A DNA stretch of 54,443 bases from Brucella pecoris (GCF_006376675.1 NZ_VEWK01000017.1:1-54443); one strand, 5' to 3'. Shown: positions 34,035 to 41,565, counted from the first letter of the stretch. The notes: generated by a model not told the origin, from the letters alone. Made by a program: numbers and translations.

Positions 34035-34855
34035 TGCTAAAATCTCCAGCCACTTCCACCCAGATAACCCATGGCGACCGGCTCTGGCTCTATGTTTTCG
34101 TCGGCATCATCCTGGCCTTCCTGATCATTCCATGCTTGATCGTCATTCCCATGTCCTTTTCGGATTCCCAATATCTCGAATTTCCTCCGCGAGTGCTTAG
34201 CCTACGCTGGTACGATGCCTTTTTCTCCTCGCCGGAATGGCGCCAGTCTGCCGTGGTTTCCTTCAAGGTCGCAGGCGCAACGACGGTGCTTGCGACAATA
34301 CTCGGAACGCTTGCGAGTTATGGCCTTTTCAAGTCGGCCAATCTATTCAATCTTGTGATCCGCAGCGTACTGATCCTGCCGATGATGGTGCCATTGATCT
34401 TCGTAGCCATCGGTGTGTTTTTCGTCTTTGCCAAGCTCGGCATGAACAATACGCTGACCGGGTTGATCTTGGCCCACACGACGCTGGCCATCCCCTTCGT
34501 CATGATTGCCGTGACAAATGGCCTGAAGGGTTTTGATCTCAATCAGGAGCGTGCGGCCCGCAGTCTCGGAGCTTCCCCGGCTCGCGCATTTTTCACGGTC
34601 ACTGTGCCGCAGATCAGGATCTCGATCTTCTCCGGCATGCTGTTTGCCTTCATCACCTCGTTTGACGAAGTCATTGTTTCGCTGTTTGTGTCCAGCGGCG
34701 CCAATTCGACGCTGACTAAGCGCATGTTCGCCAATATTCGCGACCAGGTCGATCCGACGGTCGCCGCCATCTCGTCCATGCTAGTCGTCGCCTCGATCGT
34801 CATTCTCATCGGCACGCAATTCGTCAAGAAATCGAAAGTGAGAACCGCGGACTAA
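34034..34855 (+). CDS. Polyamine-type ABC transporter permease (PotC-like)
   Basis: 273 residues, second permease of the importer. Spans include RLWLYVFVGIILAFLIIPCLIV and the EAA loop ERAARSLGASPARAFFTVTVPQI. The ATG shares a base with the stop of the first permease (TGATG), so translation is coupled. Confidence 0.92.
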   Translation: MLKSPATSTQITHGDRLWLYVFVGIILAFLIIPCLIVIPMSFSDSQYLEFPPRVLSLRWYDAFFSSPEWRQSAVVSFKVAGATTVLATILGTLASYGLFKSANLFNLVIRSVLILPMMVPLIFVAIGVFFVFAKLGMNNTLTGLILAHTTLAIPFVMIAVTNGLKGFDLNQERAARSLGASPARAFFTVTVPQIRISIFSGMLFAFITSFDEVIVSLFVSSGANSTLTKRMFANIRDQVDPTVAAISSMLVVASIVILIGTQFVKKSKVRTAD

Positions 34856-34906
34856 GTGCTACGGGCTCATCGTTATAGGCCGGAAGGTCGTTCTTAGGAG
34901 GAAACC

Positions 34907-36289
34907 ATGCTTCAGAACTCGCTTCGCGCGCGCGATATCGCCGTGCAGATTCATCCGCAGACCAATCTGGCCCTGCACGAAAAGGTCGGCCCGACGATCA
35001 TGGCGCGTGGCGAGGGCGCCTATGTTTATGACGACGACGGCAAGCAATATATCGAAGGCATGTCCGGGCTATGGTGTGCGGCGCTCGGCATGAGCGAGAA
35101 GCGTCTCGTCGAAGCGGCGACACGTCAGCTCAACACGCTTCCATATTATCAGAACTTTGCCCATCGTGCGACAGAACCGGGCATCGAACTGTCGGATCGC
35201 CTGCTCCGGCTGTCGCCTGTGCCGATGTCCAAAGTCCTCTTCCAGAGTTCCGGTTCGGAAGCGAACGACACGGCCGTCAAACTCATCTGGTATTATTTCC
35301 ATTCCCAGGGCCGCTCGGAAAAGAAAAAGATTATCGCGCGCAAGCGAGCCTATCACGGTACTTCGATTGCCTCCGCCAGCATTACGGGTCTGCCGCATCT
35401 GCATCGCGACTGGAACCTTCCGCTCGAAGGGTTCCTGCATGTGACATGCCCGCATTTTTACCGCGACGGTCTGCCGGAAGAAACGGAGGAAGAGTTCGCA
35501 ACACGCCTTGCTGAGGAACTGGATGCACTGATCTTGGCCGAAGGCCCGGACACGGTGGCCGCGTTTTTCGCGGAGCCCGCCATGGGCACCGGTGGCGTCG
35601 TCCTGCCACCGAAAACCTATTTCGAGAAAATCCAGAAGGTCCTGAAGAAGCACGACGTTCTTCTGGTCGCCGACGAGGTGATCACGGGGTTCGGCCGCAC
35701 CGGCAACTGGTGGGGGACGCAGACCTACGACATGCAGCCCGATATCATCACCTGCGCCAAGGCACTGACATCAGCCTATATGCCACTGTCGGCGATCCTC
35801 CTGTCAGAACGAATCTATGACGGCATGAAAGCGCAAAGCGAAAAGATCGGCGTTTTCGGCCATGGCTATACCTATGGTGCTCATCCGGTCGCCTGCGCTG
35901 TTGGCGTGGAAACCCTGCGCATCTATGAGGAAGACGGCATCATTGATGACGTGAAGCGGTTGGGCGCGCACATGGGCAAGCTGATGCATCCGCTGATCGA
36001 CCATCCGCTGGTTGGCGAAGTGCGCGGTGTTGGCCTGATGTGGGGGGTTGAACTCGTGCGCAACAAGAAGACGCGCGAAGCTTTTGCACCGGACCTGCAA
36101 TTCGGAATCGGCGTTCAGAACTACGCATTCGAAAATGGTCTCGTCTGCCGCTCGCTGGGCACAGCTATTGCCTTCGCGCCGCCACTGATCTCCACAAAAG
36201 AACAGATTGATCAGATTGCGGATCGTTTCAAACGGGCTCTGAACAACGCGCTTGATGATTACACGCGCTCGGGCGGGAAGCTGGACTGA
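34907..36289 (+). CDS. Class III PLP-dependent aminotransferase (putrescine/omega-amine type)
   Basis: 460 residues of the class III (omega) aminotransferases: FQSSGSEANDTAVKL, RKRAYHGTS, ADEVITGFGRTG and the PLP lysine in TCAKALTSAYMPLSA. The closest-looking members are putrescine- or beta-alanine-pyruvate transaminases. GGAGGAAACC precedes the ATG. Placed in the transporter operon, it would turn the imported amine into an aldehyde, which the aldehyde dehydrogenase of the divergent operon could oxidise. Confidence 0.92.
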   Translation: MLQNSLRARDIAVQIHPQTNLALHEKVGPTIMARGEGAYVYDDDGKQYIEGMSGLWCAALGMSEKRLVEAATRQLNTLPYYQNFAHRATEPGIELSDRLLRLSPVPMSKVLFQSSGSEANDTAVKLIWYYFHSQGRSEKKKIIARKRAYHGTSIASASITGLPHLHRDWNLPLEGFLHVTCPHFYRDGLPEETEEEFATRLAEELDALILAEGPDTVAAFFAEPAMGTGGVVLPPKTYFEKIQKVLKKHDVLLVADEVITGFGRTGNWWGTQTYDMQPDIITCAKALTSAYMPLSAILLSERIYDGMKAQSEKIGVFGHGYTYGAHPVACAVGVETLRIYEEDGIIDDVKRLGAHMGKLMHPLIDHPLVGEVRGVGLMWGVELVRNKKTREAFAPDLQFGIGVQNYAFENGLVCRSLGTAIAFAPPLISTKEQIDQIADRFKRALNNALDDYTRSGGKLD

Positions 36290-36311
36290 AGCTGATAAAG
36301 GGAGGACAAAT

Positions 36312-37331
36312 ATGCTTGCCATTTGTGACAACCGTCAGTTTTTGCACAGACCTTTGACGAGATTAGCCGGTGGACGACTTGCACAAAATCCCGAACAGCC
36401 AGAGCGCATTGACTTGTTGAAACAAGGGCTGGCAGCAATCGGCGTTCAGCCCGTTTCTCCAACGGATCACGGACTCTCAAAAATCGCTGCTGTCCATGAT
36501 GACGACTATTTGGATTTTTTGCAAAATGGGTTTGCCGAATGGAAAAGCTCTCCAGCTAATGGACCAGAGATGCGTGCGAGCGTGCATCCAACGGTTCAGA
36601 TGAATCGCAAACCCGTCGATATTCTGGGTCGGGCCGGATACTACCAGGCAGATGCTAGTTGCGTGCTACTCGACGGTAGCTGGGAGGCATTGTATGCCAG
36701 CGCCAATACAGCCATCGAAGCCATGATGCGCGTACTTGAGGGGGAGGATAAGGCTTACGCGCTTTGCCGACCGCCCGGCCATCACGCATACGCAGATAAG
36801 GCCGGCGGCTTCTGTTATCTTAATAACACTGCCATTGCCGCGGAACTAGCTGCACGACGCGGTTTGCGCGTCGCAATCATTGATGTCGACGTGCATCACG
36901 GCAATGGCACGCAATCAATTTTTTACGAGCGATCGGATGTTCTGACGTTGTCAGTGCATGGCGATCCTGCTCACCTCTATCCCTATTATGCAGGCTATGA
37001 GGATGAGGGCGGAAAGGGGCAGGGAATCGGGTTTAACCGGAATTTTCCGGTGCCTTTGCACAGCGACAGTGAAACATATCTTGCCGCGGTTGACGCTGCC
37101 TGTACCGCAGCGCAAAGCTTCTCGCCCGACGTGTTAGTCGTCGCGCTCGGGCTTGATGCTTCTTCTTCTGATCCCTTTGCTTGCATGAACGTTGATGATG
37201 ACGGTTTTAAACGTATGGGAGAACAGTTGGGCGGGTTGTCAGCAAAGACATTGGTTGTTCAAGAGGGAGGTTATCCATCGCCCAGTTTACCGCTGTTGCT
37301 ACAAAGCTTTTTAACTGGGTTGACAGCCTGA
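36312..37331 (+). CDS. Histone-deacetylase-family amidohydrolase (acetylpolyamine amidohydrolase-like)
   Basis: 339 residues of the zinc-dependent arginase/deacetylase fold: RPPGHHAYADKAGGFCYLNN (His pair), IDVDVHHGNGTQSIF (metal Asp and His) and ALGLDASSSDPFACM (second Asp). In bacteria such enzymes often deacetylate acetylpolyamines. Its place after a polyamine-type importer and a transaminase argues for acetylputrescine or a like substrate. The ATG at 36312 follows GGGAGGAC; a longer reading from 36252 overlaps the aminotransferase. Confidence 0.9.
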   Translation: MLAICDNRQFLHRPLTRLAGGRLAQNPEQPERIDLLKQGLAAIGVQPVSPTDHGLSKIAAVHDDDYLDFLQNGFAEWKSSPANGPEMRASVHPTVQMNRKPVDILGRAGYYQADASCVLLDGSWEALYASANTAIEAMMRVLEGEDKAYALCRPPGHHAYADKAGGFCYLNNTAIAAELAARRGLRVAIIDVDVHHGNGTQSIFYERSDVLTLSVHGDPAHLYPYYAGYEDEGGKGQGIGFNRNFPVPLHSDSETYLAAVDAACTAAQSFSPDVLVVALGLDASSSDPFACMNVDDDGFKRMGEQLGGLSAKTLVVQEGGYPSPSLPLLLQSFLTGLTA

Positions 37332-37384
37332 TCAAAACGAAGCTGCGATCCCGTTGTGAAACATTAAAGGCGACAGAGGTAATT

Positions 37385-37501
37385 TTGAAGCCCACTTCCG
37401 CTCGAGAGCGTCGCGAGGCCATCCAGTCGAAGGTGATTGAATGCGGATACTGTGTTTCAGCAGCTCCTGAAAGCGCGGCAGTACCGGTGAGTGAGCACTG
37501 A
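37385..37501 (+). pseudogene. Possible remnant of a DeoR-type regulator N-terminus
   Basis: From a TTG the frame reads KPTSARERREAIQSKVIECGY, then a stretch ending PVSEH-stop. This resembles the helix-turn-helix start of DeoR-type regulators (ERR.AI...I...GYCSVS...VSEHTIRRDL), with a frameshift before the next conserved residues. Weak evidence; the gap 37332-37500 has no other candidate. Confidence 0.22.
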
Positions 37502-37776
37502 TGAGGTCACTAGCTAACACCAATTGGTTCCTGCTGGAGTTGTTAGGTTTCTCGGCTAATCTTGGTCCAATCGATTTCAGCGAAATAAACAAAGGGGAAA
37601 TGTTGTTCCGGTTTATTCCTGACGAAGGGCATAAAAACCGAAGTGGCTTTATTCATGGTGGTGTTATCATGACATTTGCTGATATTGCGGCAGCCAAGAT
37701 TCTTCGCACAACCGATCCAACGTTTAAGTATACAATTGTGCAGACTGGTTATCAATGTTGTTATCCAATTGAATAA
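37501..37776 (+). pseudogene. C-terminally truncated PaaI-type hotdog thioesterase
   Basis: 91 residues, where the family has about 140. The first part is normal: LLELLGFSANLGPIDFS, then NRSGFIHGGVIMTFADIAAA with the HGG...D catalytic box. The sequence ends early after TIVQTGYQCCYPIE, before the last strands of the hotdog sheet. It may be dead. It sits between the polyamine operon and the ccdAB pair, where other gene debris lies. Confidence 0.6.
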
Positions 37777-37790
37777 CTGAACGGTAGAGT

Positions 37791-38087
37791 TCAAAACCCG
37801 TGAAACGCCATATCGAGCGCGGATACGATCTCGTCATGTGAAGCAGAAAGGTTTGTGACTGGGTTCTTTAATACGGACACCGGAATTGCCGACATAAACT
37901 GTGTAACCAACACATGCTCCTCTCCTTCAATCTCGAAGCTCGGATTGAGCCGCTTCGCCGGGATGGGGGCCAGCGCTTTAATAATTAGAGGGATGACAAT
38001 ACGTGTTTTCAGCTCATCCAGTAGGTCAGCCTGTACGTCGAGCACATAGCCGCCACTCGGATTGGAGTAAACGTCATATCTCGCCAT
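37791..38087 (-). CDS. ccdB: CcdB toxin (DNA gyrase inhibitor)
   Basis: 98 residues matching CcdB: ARYDVYSNPSGGYVLDVQADLL, the IVIPL segment, RLNPSFEIEGEEHVLVTQFMSAIP and a C-terminal helix (DEIVSALDMAFHGF). In the F-plasmid toxin the C-terminal Trp-Gly-Ile contacts gyrase; here the tail is His-Gly-Phe, so target affinity may differ. Its ATG overlaps the ccdA stop as TAATG, so toxin is made only after antitoxin. Confidence 0.9.
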   Translation of the reverse strand: MARYDVYSNPSGGYVLDVQADLLDELKTRIVIPLIIKALAPIPAKRLNPSFEIEGEEHVLVTQFMSAIPVSVLKNPVTNLSASHDEIVSALDMAFHGF

Positions 38088-38332
38088 TAGAATTGACGAT
38101 AACGTTCCAGAGGTAAGCCATTTGCTTCGACGTAAGCATTAGAACTTTGCATTGCTGGACGATTTTCTTCTTTCCAAAGTGCTGACTTGGCAGCAGCTAG
38201 CGCCTGCGCAATTCCACTCTCGGCTGCACGCGAAATATTTATCTTATGTCGGCGCGCTTCAGAAAGAAGCTCATTATCGATTGAAAGATTGGTTGCGCGC
38301 TTGAATGTCCGGGCAGATTCCAGTTGTGGCAT
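38087..38332 (-). CDS. ccdA: CcdA antitoxin
   Basis: 81 residues: an N-terminal ribbon-helix-helix DNA-binding part (KRATNLSIDNELLSEARRHKINIS) and a C-terminal toxin-binding helix ending in the conserved NGLPLERYRQF. AAAGGAG lies before the ATG. It should bind CcdB and repress the operon. A decayed copy lies 37 kb away at 1063-1250. Confidence 0.9.
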   Translation of the reverse strand: MPQLESARTFKRATNLSIDNELLSEARRHKINISRAAESGIAQALAAAKSALWKEENRPAMQSSNAYVEANGLPLERYRQF

Positions 38333-38358
38333 AAGATGTGCTCCTTTGGTCCGTAATT

Positions 38359-38370
38359 ATATGCGCATAT
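38359..38370. promoter_or_regulatory. Candidate ccd operator palindrome
   Basis: A perfect 12-bp palindrome, ATATGCGCATAT, 27 bp before ccdA. ATTTATGTGCAT follows at once (about 38368) and again near 38433, so related half-sites are repeated. Probable CcdA/CcdB binding region. The rest of 38371-38820 holds no gene I can support. Confidence 0.4.
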
Positions 38371-38844
38371 TTATGTGCATTCAATCGGAATCTGTATGTA
38401 ACTCGTAGGCAGATATTGGCTCCGGACTAGCCGCATTTATGTGCATGATCACTGTCTCACGTTGTACCGTCCCACGTTCCGATGAAGACGCGGGGGTGCT
38501 CGATATAGGAACAACTGACGCGATCCGGTCGGGCGCGAGATACGCGAAACTCTGACTGGCAATCAAATGGTTGGATCGGCAATCAGTGATCACCGCTAAC
38601 CCATTGTTCTCGGATGAACCGGACTGGCCGTTTCCGGCCCGTCAGAAGCGTATTGCGGAGAAGTTGGGGAAGTCCACAATTGATAGTCGGTGTAGCGGTA
38701 TCCATGCATTGGCAGCATTGTTAATATGGCTAGCCGCGAACTGCCGTTGAAAACTGCAGCCTATATGACTAAGGAACCATTTCTAGCGACGCAGCCCAGT
38801 CTGAGCTAACAGCGGTGGCATCGCAGCCTTATTTGCTTTCTCCT

Positions 38845-38936
38845 TACATAAAGCGCATGGTGATTATCATGACAGCATTTGGAACGGGCGCTGTCATTCA
38901 GGCTTAAAATGCCTAGCCCCGCAACAAAGGAGGACA
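38845..38936 (+). promoter_or_regulatory. Conserved double-hairpin leader, copy 1
   Basis: Leader of the 84-residue gene. Hairpin I: TGACAGC (38870-38876) pairs with GCTGTCA (38890-38896) across a 13-base loop ending GGAACGGGC. Hairpin II: AGGC (38900-38903) with GCCT (38911-38914). Then AGCCCC and AAGGAGG. The same order occurs at two other loci in the window. Confidence 0.55.
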
Positions 38937-38938
38937 AA

Positions 38939-39193
38939 ATGTCTTCCATCGCCTTGAACTCCAGAAACATTACTATGATTTCGCGCCTTCTTAGGGAGGC
39001 TCGCAAACCCGGCGACACACAAGATTTGCGCACCGATGCTGCACGCTATCTCGCGCGCCGGTTTCAGGAGGGAACCCATGATGAAGGTCGCCTACAGATC
39101 GCCCTGAAACAATTCATTAAGAAGCATCAAGCAATGGCAAAGGCCGCCGACCGTTGGGATGATGACGGCGGCGCGGTAAAAAGAGAAAAATAA
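38939..39193 (+). CDS. Small helical protein, family member A
   Basis: 84 residues, basic and helical: SRNITMISRLLREARKPGDT, AARYLARRFQEGTHDEGRLQIALKQF. It matches, at lower identity, the proteins at 39622-39861 and 41123-41470 in the pattern L..LRR.G..-...AA..L...F..G. AAGGAGG lies five bases before the ATG. Its stop overlaps the DUF1488 start (TAATG), so these two are coupled. No known family recognised. Confidence 0.7.
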   Translation: MSSIALNSRNITMISRLLREARKPGDTQDLRTDAARYLARRFQEGTHDEGRLQIALKQFIKKHQAMAKAADRWDDDGGAVKREK

Positions 39194-39456
39194 TGCCCCT
39201 TTCATTTCCAAACCCTAGCAGAAGTTTCGATGATTTTGAGGTCGGAGTACGCTTTGTCGGCTACGATGGAATGACCTCGGTTCCGTTTCTAATCGATAAA
39301 ACCGCACTGGAGAAAAATGGCGTCATCGCAGCGACAGAATTATCGCTTCTTACTGCCTTCGACGCCTCACGGAAACTGATCTACGATGTTGCCCGCGAAG
39401 TTTATTCTCAGACTCGGCAAACTTCCTATCGGATCACTGTGGAGGACATGAAGTAA
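39193..39456 (+). CDS. DUF1488 family protein
   Basis: 87 residues of DUF1488: MPLSFPNPSRSFDDFEVGVRFVGYDG, VPFLIDKTAL, LTAFDASRKLIYDVAREVYS. A small alpha/beta protein of unknown role found across proteobacteria. Translationally coupled to the upstream small gene by TAATG. Confidence 0.85.
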   Translation: MPLSFPNPSRSFDDFEVGVRFVGYDGMTSVPFLIDKTALEKNGVIAATELSLLTAFDASRKLIYDVAREVYSQTRQTSYRITVEDMK

Positions 39457-39524
39457 GTCCTTCTGCAAATCTTGAAGTAAAAGGTGAGCCTATCTGCGGT
39501 CACATTTCAGCCTCAGTTGCTTCG

Positions 39525-39619
39525 CTCGAATAAAAGGCGCATGGTACATGTCTCGACAGCCATTGAAACGGGCGCTGTCGGTTGCGAGTGTTAACTCCAG
39601 CCCCAATACAAGGAGGACA
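39525..39619 (+). promoter_or_regulatory. Conserved double-hairpin leader, copy 2
   Basis: Leader of the 79-residue gene. Hairpin I: CGACAGC (39554-39560) with GCTGTCG (39574-39580), loop CATTGAAACGGGC. Hairpin II: GAGT (39586-39589) with ACTC (39594-39597). Then CAGCCCC and AAGGAGG. Compared with copy 1 the outer pair of hairpin I changes from T-A to C-G, and all of hairpin II is re-paired. Confidence 0.6.
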
Positions 39620-39621
39620 TC

Positions 39622-39861
39622 ATGTCTTCCAAAATTATCAAACCATATTTTGGCCCGACCGACTTCCGCATGATGCGGGAAATATTGAGGCGCGCTGGCT
39701 ATCGGCTTTACGATACCGCAGATAACCGAGCCGCCCACCTGGCCGCAGCAAAGTTGCTCATTCAAGAATTCCAATCTGGTCGCTCGCCATCGCGAGCACT
39801 ATCGAAGCTTTCTCGGCGTCATGCAACTGAGAATGTGGACGGATCTCCAGCCGTGATTTGA
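39622..39861 (+). CDS. Small helical protein, family member B
   Basis: 79 residues: MSSKIIKPYFGPTDFRMMREILRRAGYRLYDTADN, then AAAKLLIQEFQSGRSPSRALSKL. The PYFGPTDF...LRR.GY start is shared with the protein at 41123-41470. AAGGAGG sits six bases before the ATG. Three helices are likely. Unknown function. Confidence 0.7.
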   Translation: MSSKIIKPYFGPTDFRMMREILRRAGYRLYDTADNRAAHLAAAKLLIQEFQSGRSPSRALSKLSRRHATENVDGSPAVI

Positions 39862-39926
39862 ACCATCAACCGATTGGTTAGGCACACAAGAATTAATTAG
39901 TTCCTCAAGAACAGGAAGTTTTCAGA

Positions 39927-40070
39927 ATGCCCCGTGGTCAGAAAAGAAGTAACCGAGAAACAAGAAAACCAAAGCAAGACAAGTCGAAATCGAAAGTTGC
40001 GTCAACGGAAGTTGTTGCAGGACGTTTTCCTACTCCTACCAATGACTTGATCAAAACCAAACGGCATTAG
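39927..40070 (+). CDS. Small basic hypothetical protein
   Basis: 47 residues, Lys/Arg-rich and probably disordered: PRGQKRSNRETRKPKQDKSK, then FPTPTNDLIKTKRH. This matches a type of tiny basic protein seen in rhizobial genomes (start M-R-GNQ-). An AGGAAG lies ten bases upstream of the ATG. It is followed by a strong hairpin at 40080-40109. Confidence 0.5.
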   Translation: MPRGQKRSNRETRKPKQDKSKSKVASTEVVAGRFPTPTNDLIKTKRH

Positions 40071-40079
40071 TTATAGCTG

Positions 40080-40109
40080 TGTCGCTCCACCAAGCGAGGT
40101 GGGGCGACA
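40080..40109. repeat. 12-bp-stem hairpin
   Basis: TGTCGCTCCACC (40080-40091) and GGTGGGGCGACA (40098-40109) form a 12-bp stem with one T-G pair and a 6-base loop. It lies 10 bp after the small basic gene. No T-run follows, so it is not a classic intrinsic terminator; it could protect mRNA or be a remnant of a mobile element. The gap 40110-40260 has no supported gene. Confidence 0.5.
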
Positions 40110-40261
40110 AGGTCCTCCTGAGAAAACACCCAGCCGTCATTCATCTAACAAAGGAGCCGAAGATCCGCTTTCTGTTGTGTTCCTGCGTAAACGGTCGCAT
40201 AAAAGATGTGACTCCCGGCTGCCCTGAACTTCCTTTCACATGCTTCGACTGCTGCATTTGA

Positions 40262-40405
40262 CCTGGTGGTGTAAACCAAATAAGTATTATTAATATTCAT
40301 ACTAATTATATAATGATTTCTATAGAAAATATTATATTTATATTGATAGTCGTACATTGTATATTTAACCATTGTTTATTTTTACTGGAAACAGCTAGTG
40401 TGAGG
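40262..40405. other. AT-rich segment upstream of the 91-residue gene
   Basis: About 140 bp of strongly AT-rich sequence (for example AAATATTATATTTATATTG), in contrast to the surrounding DNA. It ends just before the ribosome site of the gene at 40414 and probably contains its promoter. It may also mark foreign DNA. Confidence 0.5.
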
Positions 40406-40413
40406 ATAGTTCT

Positions 40414-40689
40414 ATGACGACGTCTACTTTTAGTTCAACGGGGGATTTGTTTTGCGAAGGAAAGAATCTTGGATCTGTTCACTACAGCATTTCCATACTC
40501 ACGGAAGGCGAAAAGACATTTACAAAAGGGATCATGTGGGCGAGCATGGACATGCTTCGGCAAGCTTATTCAGGCGAGCTTGTTCAGTTATCATCGGAAA
40601 AAGGCGACGGCTTGCTGAGCGTGGACGTACGAAACGTCGGCATACATGGAAGTGCAGACTTCTTTCTAGTGGGAAAGCATACGTTTTAG
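40414..40689 (+). CDS. Hypothetical protein
   Basis: 91 residues without a recognised family. The pattern of short strands (DLFCEGKNLGSVHYSISILTEGEKTF, LLSVDVRNVG) suggests a small beta-rich domain. GAGG lies eight bases before the ATG. It is alone on its strand behind the AT-rich segment. No link to the neighbours can be made. Confidence 0.6.
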   Translation: MTTSTFSSTGDLFCEGKNLGSVHYSISILTEGEKTFTKGIMWASMDMLRQAYSGELVQLSSEKGDGLLSVDVRNVGIHGSADFFLVGKHTF

Positions 40690-40846
40690 AGCCCCTGCAT
40701 GACTGCGTCGGTGTTAACAGACGTAGGAGGCGAGCACCCATGCTACCAATCCGATATCGATGCATATTATGAGGAATGCAATCAGATACACGCCTATTTT
40801 ACTATCCAGAAATTTGTGGCCTGTCGTTTTCTCCACTCCAGATTTG

Positions 40847-41089
40847 TCACCTATCATTGAGACGATACCACCCCCGACATACTCTCACGAAATAGGCCTC
40901 TCGGTCTCGATGAGAAGTCGACGCATTGGAGCTCAAATAGCTTTTCAACCAAGGCAAATGCGTCGAAGGCATGTGTTGGGCCAAACACTTTGCACTAAAC
41001 GGTTCGCGGACCTTGTTTTCCATCCGCACAATATTCCGGATTGCGGGATAGAGCTGTTTGCGGCTGAACTCAGCCCTTTGCTCTCTCAC
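40847..41089 (-). CDS. Hypothetical protein, possibly decaying (REPFSA...RGWYR family)
   Basis: 80 residues from a GTG, or longer if read from the preceding stop near 41108 (the frame reads TFPNITGVEVREQRAEF before it). It contains SRKQLYPAIRNIVRMENKVREPFSAKC and ends RVCRGWYRLNDR. The remnant at 42886-43146 on the other strand shares both motifs. No good ribosome site is seen. It may have lost its start. Confidence 0.4.
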   Translation of the reverse strand: MREQRAEFSRKQLYPAIRNIVRMENKVREPFSAKCLAQHMPSTHLPWLKSYLSSNASTSHRDREAYFVRVCRGWYRLNDR

Positions 41090-41122
41090 CTCAACGCCTG
41101 TGATATTGGGGAACGTATAATA

Positions 41123-41470
41123 TCAGCCACGGGCCAACCTCAACCGGAGCGTCTTTCGAGGAGGCCATCGAAGGACTGAGGACTTTGCCGTGACTTGCGG
41201 GGCCGTGTAGCCGCCTTCATTCTCCCAGGCTTCCAGTTCTCTTTGATTAGATTGAGACAAACGTTGGGCGCGAATAGCCAAAAGCATGTCCAGCATCTGC
41301 ACAGGATCATGGCGGCCGTCGCTAAAGATCTCACAAAGGTGTTTGGCGGCTTCCAGGCGTGTCTCCGGTTTTTCGCACCCGTCCAGTGAATAGCCTGAGC
41401 GCTGCAAAAAAGCACGAAGCGAAGGGAAATCTTGAGGGCCAAAGTATGGTAGGTGGGAAGCGGAAGACAT
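41123..41470 (-). CDS. Small helical protein, family member C
   Basis: 115 residues. The first 75 match the protein at 39622-39861 (SSASHLPYFGPQDFPSLRAFLQRSGYSL, EAAKHLCEIFSDGRHDP). The C-terminal 40 residues (from ENEGGYTAP on) are extra and basic. AAGGGAG lies before the ATG at 41470, and the conserved double-hairpin leader precedes it. Unknown function. Confidence 0.65.
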   Translation of the reverse strand: MSSASHLPYFGPQDFPSLRAFLQRSGYSLDGCEKPETRLEAAKHLCEIFSDGRHDPVQMLDMLLAIRAQRLSQSNQRELEAWENEGGYTAPQVTAKSSVLRWPPRKTLRLRLARG

Positions 41471-41474
41471 CGTG

Positions 41475-41565
41475 TGTCTCCCTTCACTTTTGGGGCCGGA
41501 GATTGTTCACTCCCAACGACAGCGCCCGTTTCAATTGCTGTGGGTAATAAACAGTGCGCCTTTTC
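41475..41565 (-). promoter_or_regulatory. Conserved double-hairpin leader, copy 3
   Basis: Leader of the 115-residue gene, read on the minus strand. Hairpin I: ACAGC (41541-41537) with GCTGT (41523-41519), loop AATTGAAACGGGC. Hairpin II: GGAG (41513-41510) with CTCC (41501-41498). Then CGGCCCC and AAGGGAG. Confidence 0.55.

Noticed and set aside
38381..38593. 70-residue minus-strand ORF upstream of ccdA
   Set aside because: No ribosome site, no recognisable motif, and it covers the repeated half-sites of the ccd control region.
38885..38910. GGAAC in leader copy 1 as an EcfG-type promoter
   Set aside because: No nGTT at 16-17 bases, and the other two leaders have GAAAC, so it is part of the hairpin loop.
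40079..40261. 60-residue ORF from a GTG after the small basic gene
   Set aside because: It runs through the 12-bp-stem hairpin and has no ribosome site or family resemblance.
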